Assembly (NCBI GenBank): GCA_029858965.1
Contig: JAOUDZ010000007.1
Span: 1-64,000, forward strand
Direction: 5' to 3'
Source: Cyclobacteriaceae bacterium
Lineage (GTDB): Bacteria; Bacteroidota; Bacteroidia; Cytophagales; Cyclobacteriaceae
DNA length: 64,000 bases
In this document: positions 57,827 to 64,000 of the stretch, piece by piece
Layout: each line of letters starts with the position of its first letter
Position numbering within the stretch: position 1 is the stretch's first letter
The notes under the pieces: model-generated
What the model saw: the letters and a program-made list of their open reading frames with translations, nothing else
Told to the model about the DNA's origin: nothing
The model's database searches: none
Made by a program: the position numbers and the translations under genes

Positions 57827-59380
57827 TTGAGTAATGAACTAATTATTAGTGCCACTCAGGACGGATGTCGTATAGCCCTTCTCAAAGACAAGACGCTTGT
57901 AGAATTCCACAATGAGGAAGAAGGAAGTAAGTTTACAGTAGGCGATATTTATCTGGGCACCGTAAAAAAGGTTGTTCAGGGACTCAATGCAGCATTCATT
58001 GATGTTGGCTACGATAAAGACGCTTTTCTTCATTACCTTGATCTTGGTGCAAAGTACAGTTCACTTCAAAAGTTCACCAAACTTGTACTGGCAAAGAAGA
58101 TTAAAGGTGGAAAATTAGACAGATTTAGGCCGGAACCGGACATTGACAAACATGGGAAAATCACCCAGCAATTGTCTAAAGGTCAGTTAATCCCCGTTCA
58201 AATCGTCAAAGAGCCAATTTCAACGAAAGGGCCACGATTATCCTGTGAGTTATCCCTGGCCGGGAGATACCTGGTATTGGTGCCATTTGCCAATGCTGTA
58301 AGCGTATCCAAGAAAATTACGAGTGGGGAAGAACGCAAGCGTCTACTTCGCCTTATTCAATCCATCAAACCTGAAAATTTCGGCGTAATTATCCGCACCG
58401 TTGCGGAAGGCAAGGAAGTAGCAGAACTTGATCGCGATCTGCGTACTATGGTTAAAACCTGGGAGGAGGGCATGGAGCGTTTAGCAAATGCAGCGCCATC
58501 TGAAAAAATTATCGGAGAGTTGGATAAGACATCGTCATTGTTGCGCGATATGCTTAACGAATCCTTTGACAATGTGCACATCGACGATAAGAAAATATTT
58601 GAAGATGTTAAGACCTATATCCGGACGATCGCACCTGAGAAGGAAAAGATCGTAAAGCTATACACCGGGAAGTCGAAGATCTTTGAACACTATGGAATTG
58701 AACGACAAATAAAATCTGCTTTTGGGCAAACCGTGAGTCTTAAGGCTGGAGGATACCTGATCATTGAGCATACTGAAGCGTTGCATGTAATTGATGTGAA
58801 CAGTGGCAATAAATCCAACCGGGAGGAAAATCAGGAGACAACAGCGCTTTCTGTCAATATGGAGGCGGCGAAAGAAATGGCCAGACAACTGAGGCTGCGG
58901 GATATGGGGGGGATAATTGTTGTCGACTTCATTGATATGAAGAACCCCGATAACAAGAAGCTTATCTTCAAAATCATGAAAGATGAGATGGCAGACGACA
59001 AGGCAAAATCCACTGTATTGCCGCTTTCAAAATTTGGATTGATGCAAATCACGCGGGAGCGCGTGCGTCCCCAAATGAATATTGCGACAAAGGAAGTTTG
59101 TCCTGCATGCAACGGTACCGGAAAGATTACGGCATCGATCCTGGTCTCGGATCTAATCGAGAAGAATATCGAGCATTTATTGGTCAAGCAAAATGAAAAA
59201 AATCTGGTTTTAGCCGTTCATCCTTACTTGCATGCCTACTTTACCCAAGGTTTAATATCACAACGTATGCGCTGGTATTTTAATTATAAACGGTGGGTAG
59301 GATTAGTGAAGGATACCTCTATGGCCATAATGGAATATAAATTCCTGAACAAAGAGGGTGAGGAGATTCAGTTGACTTGA
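57827..59380 (+). CDS. rng: Rne/Rng family ribonuclease
   Basis: 'VGDIYLGTVKKVVQGLNAAFIDVGYDKDAFLHYLDL', 'HVIDVNSGNKSNREENQETTALSVNMEAAKEMARQLRLRDMGGIIVVDFIDM', 'CPACNGTGKI'. TTG start. Confidence 0.95.
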   Translation: MSNELIISATQDGCRIALLKDKTLVEFHNEEEGSKFTVGDIYLGTVKKVVQGLNAAFIDVGYDKDAFLHYLDLGAKYSSLQKFTKLVLAKKIKGGKLDRFRPEPDIDKHGKITQQLSKGQLIPVQIVKEPISTKGPRLSCELSLAGRYLVLVPFANAVSVSKKITSGEERKRLLRLIQSIKPENFGVIIRTVAEGKEVAELDRDLRTMVKTWEEGMERLANAAPSEKIIGELDKTSSLLRDMLNESFDNVHIDDKKIFEDVKTYIRTIAPEKEKIVKLYTGKSKIFEHYGIERQIKSAFGQTVSLKAGGYLIIEHTEALHVIDVNSGNKSNREENQETTALSVNMEAAKEMARQLRLRDMGGIIVVDFIDMKNPDNKKLIFKIMKDEMADDKAKSTVLPLSKFGLMQITRERVRPQMNIATKEVCPACNGTGKITASILVSDLIEKNIEHLLVKQNEKNLVLAVHPYLHAYFTQGLISQRMRWYFNYKRWVGLVKDTSMAIMEYKFLNKEGEEIQLT

Positions 59381-59403
59381 TTCTATGATGAATAAAGCAA
59401 TAT

Positions 59404-59440
59404 AGAGGAGGCATTATTTCATGTCTCCTTTTATTTTGTC
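59404..59440 (+). terminator. putative intrinsic terminator of rng
   Basis: aggaggca-ttatttca-tgtctcct stem (one G-U) followed by tttattttg. Confidence 0.6.
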
Positions 59441-59474
59441 CTTATGGGTTCAGGGATTCCATTAACCAGTGATT

Positions 59475-60029
59475 TTACACTGTCATGATTTCAATCTCTT
59501 TCTTTTTCATGAAGGCATCTATTTTAGAAATGAAGTCGTTGGTCATTTCTTGAACCGAGTCTTCAGCGTTTTTTATATCATCTTCAGAAGCCCCTTTGAT
59601 TTTTTTCAAATGCTCATTCGTTTCCTTGCGGATATTGCGAATGCTTATCCTACCATGTTCGCATTCATGGCCAACCTGTTTTACAAGCTGCTTTCGCCTT
59701 TCTTCAGTTAGTATTGGAACGTTGATGATGACTTGTTGTCCATCGTTTTGCGGATTCAGTCCCAGGTTTGCATTTGTGATAGCTTTTTCAATTTCAGGTA
59801 TAATATTCTTCTCCCAGGGTTTGATGAAGATGGTGCGCGCATCTGGCGTAGTAAGTGACGACACCTGGTTTAGCGGCGTCATTGCACCATAGTAGGAAAC
59901 CATCACACCATCAAGCATGGCAGGATTGGCTTTGCCGGCCCTGATCTTTGTGAGTTCGTGCGCTACATGATTAAGACCTTTGTTCATAAGGTCCATGGCT
60001 TCTTCCAGGTATAACTGTATTTCATCCAT
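59475..60029 (-). CDS. frr: ribosome recycling factor
   Basis: 'LTKIRAGKANPAMLDGVMVSYYGAMTPLNQVSSLTTPDARTIFIKPWEKN', 'IIEKAI..ANLGLNPQNDGQ'-type pattern. Confidence 0.97.
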   Translation of the reverse strand: MDEIQLYLEEAMDLMNKGLNHVAHELTKIRAGKANPAMLDGVMVSYYGAMTPLNQVSSLTTPDARTIFIKPWEKNIIPEIEKAITNANLGLNPQNDGQQVIINVPILTEERRKQLVKQVGHECEHGRISIRNIRKETNEHLKKIKGASEDDIKNAEDSVQEMTNDFISKIDAFMKKKEIEIMTV

Positions 60030-60091
60030 GATTATAGACGTTAGACTTGAGATTTTTTATTTGCTTGGGGTTCTGCATAGTAACTTCCGCA

Positions 60092-60799
60092 TTAGCTAAT
60101 TAGGGTTCCCGCCTCTTCACCATTCGCAATCTTGAGGAGATTACCTTTCTTATTCATGTCAAAAACAATGATTGGTAATTTGTTTTCCATACACAACGTA
60201 AAGGCCGTCATATCCATAATATTTAAGTTTCTTTCATAGGCCTCCTGAAAAGACAATGTCTTATAGCGAACTGCATCTGGAAATTTTTCCGGATCTTTAT
60301 TGTAGACTCCGTCAACGCGTGTTCCTTTTAACACGATATCTGCCTGTACTTCAATGGCGCGCAAACTCGCAGTGGAATCGGTAGTAAAATATGGATTCCC
60401 AATCCCCGCCCCAAAGATCACTATTCGCCCCTTTTCAAGATGCCGGATCGCTCGGCGCCTGATGAAAGGTTCGCAAACTTGCTCCATCTTGATCCCTGCC
60501 ATCAGCCGGGTGTACAAACCATGGCGTTCCAGAGCGCTCTGCAAAGCCATTGCATTGATTACCGTTGCGAGCATACCCATATAATCTCCCTGTACCCGAT
60601 CAATCCCCAGGGACTCAGCCTGGCCTCCTCTAAAAATATTTCCACCTCCAATCACAATCGCAAGTTCTACCTTTTGGTCTCTCAGCGTCTGGATTTCTGC
60701 ACAATACTGCTCCAGCATTATCGGATCGATATTCGTGCTCTTGCTGGGTCCCTGTAAAGCTTCTCCGCTGAGTTTGAGAAGGATGCGTTTGTATTTCAT
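60092..60799 (-). CDS. pyrH: UMP kinase
   Basis: '[16 protein letters not shown]', '[13 protein letters not shown]', '[31 protein letters not shown]', '[15 protein letters not shown]'. Confidence 0.97.
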   Translation of the reverse strand: MKYKRILLKLSGEALQGPSKSTNIDPIMLEQYCAEIQTLRDQKVELAIVIGGGNIFRGGQAESLGIDRVQGDYMGMLATVINAMALQSALERHGLYTRLMAGIKMEQVCEPFIRRRAIRHLEKGRIVIFGAGIGNPYFTTDSTASLRAIEVQADIVLKGTRVDGVYNKDPEKFPDAVRYKTLSFQEAYERNLNIMDMTAFTLCMENKLPIIVFDMNKKGNLLKIANGEEAGTLIS

Positions 60800-60904
60800 T
60801 CAAGATATTATTAAAAGTGTCGCAATATATTCAGAACCCTTAAGGATTGGAAAACAAGAGGCCGCAAAATCCGATCTGAAAACTAAATAATCTCTCGTGG
60901 AAAT

Positions 60905-61399
60905 TCAAAACTCAATCAACACCTGGTTCTTTTCAACGCTGTCACCCTTTCTCACCTTCACGGACTTAACTGTTCCTTCCCCGCTGGCCTTAATAATATT
61001 CTCCATTTTCATTGCCTCAAGTATGAGTAATGCATCACCAGGGGAGACTGTGTCTCCCGGTTGCACCCGGAGGTCTATAATCAGTCCAGGCATGGGGGCC
61101 TTTATCGTATTAATCTTTCCGGCCACTGGGCTGTTCAGTCCCATCTTTTCAAGGAGCATGTCAAATTTGTCTTTGACGTTCACCGCATAAATTCTACCAT
61201 TTATCTTAAGTGAAAATGATTTGGTAGCAGAATCCATATTTACTACTTCAGCGTTGTAGCTTTTGTTGCCAGACAGAATGTGGAAATATCCATCCGAAAT
61301 TTCCACGAGGTTCCAATCCAGCGGAGTACTATTTACTTGTATACCCGATTCATTAACCGTGATCTCAAAGGAACTATTATTCACCGAAGCTTTGTACAT
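60905..61399 (-). CDS. biotin/lipoyl-binding carrier protein (BCCP-like subunit)
   Basis: 'APMPGLIIDLRVQPGDTVSPGDALLILEAMKMENIIKASGEGTVKSVKVRKGDSVEKNQVLIEF' with the biotinylation motif EAMKMEN. Confidence 0.92.
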   Translation of the reverse strand: MYKASVNNSSFEITVNESGIQVNSTPLDWNLVEISDGYFHILSGNKSYNAEVVNMDSATKSFSLKINGRIYAVNVKDKFDMLLEKMGLNSPVAGKINTIKAPMPGLIIDLRVQPGDTVSPGDALLILEAMKMENIIKASGEGTVKSVKVRKGDSVEKNQVLIEF

Positions 61400-61554
61400 G
61401 AATGGCTGTATAGGTTATCCATAAAGGTGCAAATTTTAATCCTTCAAAATATCAGAAAAGAAAATAAAGTGTTCCGGCAGCCAAGGGCCTGGAGGAAAAT
61501 CAAATGGATGCTTCCAAAAGTATTTGAGAAAAAATGGCCATACTAAGAAATGTG

Positions 61555-61670
61555 CGCTTACCTTTGGGAGTCAAAGACAAGGGGTGCCATAAAACAACGG
61601 GCTGAGATTATACCCAAAGAACCTGATGCCGGTAATGCGGCCGAAGGGAAGGCAAGGTTGAACGTAAGCG
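61555..61670 (+). promoter_or_regulatory. TPP riboswitch (THI-box); conserved core about 61581..61653
   Basis: ggggtgcc...gggctgaga ttata ccc aaag aacctgat gccggtaatgcggc cgaagggaag; flanking cgcttac (61555-61561) and gtaagcg (61664-61670) are complementary and could extend P1. Confidence 0.93.
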
Positions 61671-61710
61671 GGTACATTCCCCTGTGTGCTGCAAGTTTAA
61701 ACCAATAAAA

Positions 61711-64000
61711 ATGTTCAAATTAATTTTTGCAGCCACTACAATGTTGTGGACAATAGTTGCTTCCGCGCAGGAGTATTCCATCCACGGGAAAGTGGAGCAT
61801 GCAAGTGGAGGCCTGCCACTGGCCGGGGCGACATTCGAGGTAAAAGAACTCAAACAGATAACCGTGACAGATGAGTTTGGAAACTTTGCGATGACAAAAT
61901 TACCAGCTGGCGAATACACCGCTTCTGTCAGGTTTCTTGGCTTTGCAGAACAAGTTCAAAAGTTCACACTTGTGGAAAACCTTGAAATAAATTTTGTCCT
62001 TGAAGAAACGCAGCAAATGACCGATGAAGTGGTCGTATTTGCCACGCGCGCAAATGAGAAGACACCAGCAACATTTCTCCAGATAGACAAGCTGGCTATC
62101 CAAAAACAAAATTTTGGTCAGGATTTACCCCTGCTGTTGAATTGGACACCCTCATTGGTTTCCACATCTGACGCCGGGGCAGGAATTGGATATACTGGAT
62201 TACGCATCCGCGGGAGTGATGCATCCAGGATAAACGTAACGATAAATGGGATTGCACTTAATGACAGTGAGTCACAAGGTGTCTTCTGGGTGAACACGCC
62301 GGATCTGGCTTCTTCTGTTCAAAGCATACAGGTTCAGCGTGGTGTGGGGACCTCAACCAATGGCGCCGGCGCTTTCGGTGCAACTGTTAATGTATTAACG
62401 GATGCGCTTGTTGATAAGCCTTATGCAGAAGGTGTAGCTTCCGCCGGCTCTTTTCATTCACAACGTTATACGTTCAAGATTGGAACAGGTCTTGTTAACA
62501 ATCGATGGTCTTTTGACGGAAGGGTATCAAAGATTAAATCCAATGGATATCTGGAGCGGGCAACTTCCGATCTCAATTCCTATTATATAAGTGGCGGGTA
62601 TTATGGAAAGAGCACGATTGTAAAAGCAATTATTTTTGGAGGGCATGAACAGACATATCAGGCATGGTATGGAATAGACCCGGCAACTTTGGAAATAGAC
62701 AGACGCTTTAATTATGCTGGTGCAATCTATGATAGCGAAGGAAATGTCGTCAGGTTTTATGACAATGAAGTGGATAATTATCTGCAAAATCATTACCAAT
62801 TGCACATATCGCAAAGACTTTCTGAAAATTGGAATGCTAATATTTCGGGCCACTATACTCATGGACGTGGATATTTTGAACAGTATAAACAAGACGAATC
62901 TTTTTCCGCACTTGGATTGGCGAACGTAACAATTGGTGATTCGACCCTGGAATCCAGCGACGTTGTTGTGAGAAGGTGGCTGGATAATGACTATTATGGA
63001 AGCACGTTCTCTATTGACTATACCAAAGATAAAATGAATCTTATCATTGGAGGGGCGCTCAGCCAGTACGCTAATGCGCGCCATTTTGGAGAAATAATCT
63101 GGTCCGCGATTGCCACAGCGTCTCCAATAAGATATGTCTATTATGACGGCGAATCCGGGAAGACGGACTTCAATATTTATGTTAAATGGAATTATTCCAT
63201 AACGGACAAGCTCAATTCCTTTGTTGATCTTCAATATCGCGCTGTGAATTATGAAACAACGGGAATAGAGGATAACCAAATTCCATATATGATAAGCGAT
63301 CAATTTAGATTCTTTAATCCAAAGGCCGGATTCACGTATACGCTGGCGGAAAAAAACATGTTGTATATTTCCTATGCCATCGCCAACCGAGAGCCTAACC
63401 GTTCTGATTATTTGGATGGAATCGAAAGGCCAACAAGCGAGCAGCTTGGAAACTTAGAGTTGGGATGGAAAAAGAGTACAGCAGCATACATTCTTGAGGC
63501 GAACTATTATCTGATGAATTACACGGATCAGCTTGTTCTTACAGGGGCTGTAAGCGATACAGGGTACCCAATACGGGCAAATGTGGGAAAGAGTTATCGC
63601 ACCGGAATAGAACTTTCAGGTTCTGCTAATTTGTCTTCTAAAATCAATTGGCGTGGAAATATCACATGGAGCGTAAATAAGAATAAGGATTATGCAGTTC
63701 TGGATGAAAACAATAATGTAACCAACCAAAACACAACAATAATTCTTTCACCTTCCTGGATCGGGGGAAGCGAATTTACCCTGGCGCCACTTAAGAATTT
63801 CCAGGCTTCTTTGTTGAGTAAGTATGTAGGACAGCAATTTCTTGACAACAGCGAAAGTGACAATGTTAAACTTGATAGTTATTTCGTTAATGATATCAGG
63901 CTGTCTTACATATTTCGCCCTACAGGGTTAGAAGCGATTGAATTGGGGCTGCTGGTGAATAATATCTTTGATGTCGCATACTCGTCTAATGGATACGGAT
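61711..64000 (+). CDS. TonB-dependent receptor with N-terminal carboxypeptidase-regulatory-like domain, likely thiamine-related uptake (partial, runs off right edge)
   Basis: My own translation from ATG 61711 (not in ORF track): MFKLIFAATTMLWTIVASAQEYSIHGKVEHASGGLPLAGATFEVKELKQITVTDEFGNFAMTKLPAGEYTASVRFLGF..., plug 'GYTGLRIRGSDASRINVTINGIALNDSESQGVFWVNTPDLASSVQSIQVQRGVGTSTNGAGAFGATVNV'. Confidence 0.9.
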   Translation, partial: MFKLIFAATTMLWTIVASAQEYSIHGKVEHASGGLPLAGATFEVKELKQITVTDEFGNFAMTKLPAGEYTASVRFLGFAEQVQKFTLVENLEINFVLEETQQMTDEVVVFATRANEKTPATFLQIDKLAIQKQNFGQDLPLLLNWTPSLVSTSDAGAGIGYTGLRIRGSDASRINVTINGIALNDSESQGVFWVNTPDLASSVQSIQVQRGVGTSTNGAGAFGATVNVLTDALVDKPYAEGVASAGSFHSQRYTFKIGTGLVNNRWSFDGRVSKIKSNGYLERATSDLNSYYISGGYYGKSTIVKAIIFGGHEQTYQAWYGIDPATLEIDRRFNYAGAIYDSEGNVVRFYDNEVDNYLQNHYQLHISQRLSENWNANISGHYTHGRGYFEQYKQDESFSALGLANVTIGDSTLESSDVVVRRWLDNDYYGSTFSIDYTKDKMNLIIGGALSQYANARHFGEIIWSAIATASPIRYVYYDGESGKTDFNIYVKWNYSITDKLNSFVDLQYRAVNYETTGIEDNQIPYMISDQFRFFNPKAGFTYTLAEKNMLYISYAIANREPNRSDYLDGIERPTSEQLGNLELGWKKSTAAYILEANYYLMNYTDQLVLTGAVSDTGYPIRANVGKSYRTGIELSGSANLSSKINWRGNITWSVNKNKDYAVLDENNNVTNQNTTIILSPSWIGGSEFTLAPLKNFQASLLSKYVGQQFLDNSESDNVKLDSYFVNDIRLSYIFRPTGLEAIELGLLVNNIFDVAYSSNGYG

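Noticed and set aside
62527-63303. 258-aa minus-strand ORF
   Set aside because: Antisense to the TonB-dependent receptor, which has clear family motifs; the minus-strand protein is Ile/Cys/Arg-biased with no recognisable domain.
1-64000. Search for CRISPR arrays, IS elements, phage genes, toxin-antitoxin pairs, tRNA and rRNA
   Set aside because: No regularly spaced repeats, no transposase or integrase motifs, no cloverleaf with TTCGA-type arm that I could support by eye; a tRNAscan-SE run would be decisive.

Overview
This 64 kb window is a gene-dense chromosomal segment of a Bacteroidota bacterium, probably a Cytophagales-like relative. That placement is inferred from gldJ, gldD, gldE, DUF4175, DUF6089, PG_1098-like and OmpH/BamA gene content. 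It is almost entirely core or housekeeping genome: mfd, comF, bamA, uppS, nadK, pdxJ, glyA, tatC, rpiB, rbfA, radA, lptB, recJ, fumC, ssb, mutY, HU, rng, frr and pyrH. I see no transposase, phage module, CRISPR array, rRNA, convincing tRNA or recognisable defence island, and I do not claim a new multi-gene system. The items most worth a second look are: (1) a TPP (THI-box) riboswitch directly upstream of a TonB-dependent receptor that runs off the right edge; (2) two small genes missing from the ORF track, a 29-aa AURKAIP1/COX24-type basic peptide before rng and a 55-aa lipoprotein before radA; (3) a collagen-like, glycine-repeat secreted protein; (4) three consecutive TPM-domain genes with no LemA partner; (5) several perfect inverted repeats, including a 15-6-15 repeat in the divergent promoter of a PA0069-like radical SAM gene and a 46-bp palindrome that contains a stop codon. 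Protein family calls come from motif recognition by eye, with no database search.
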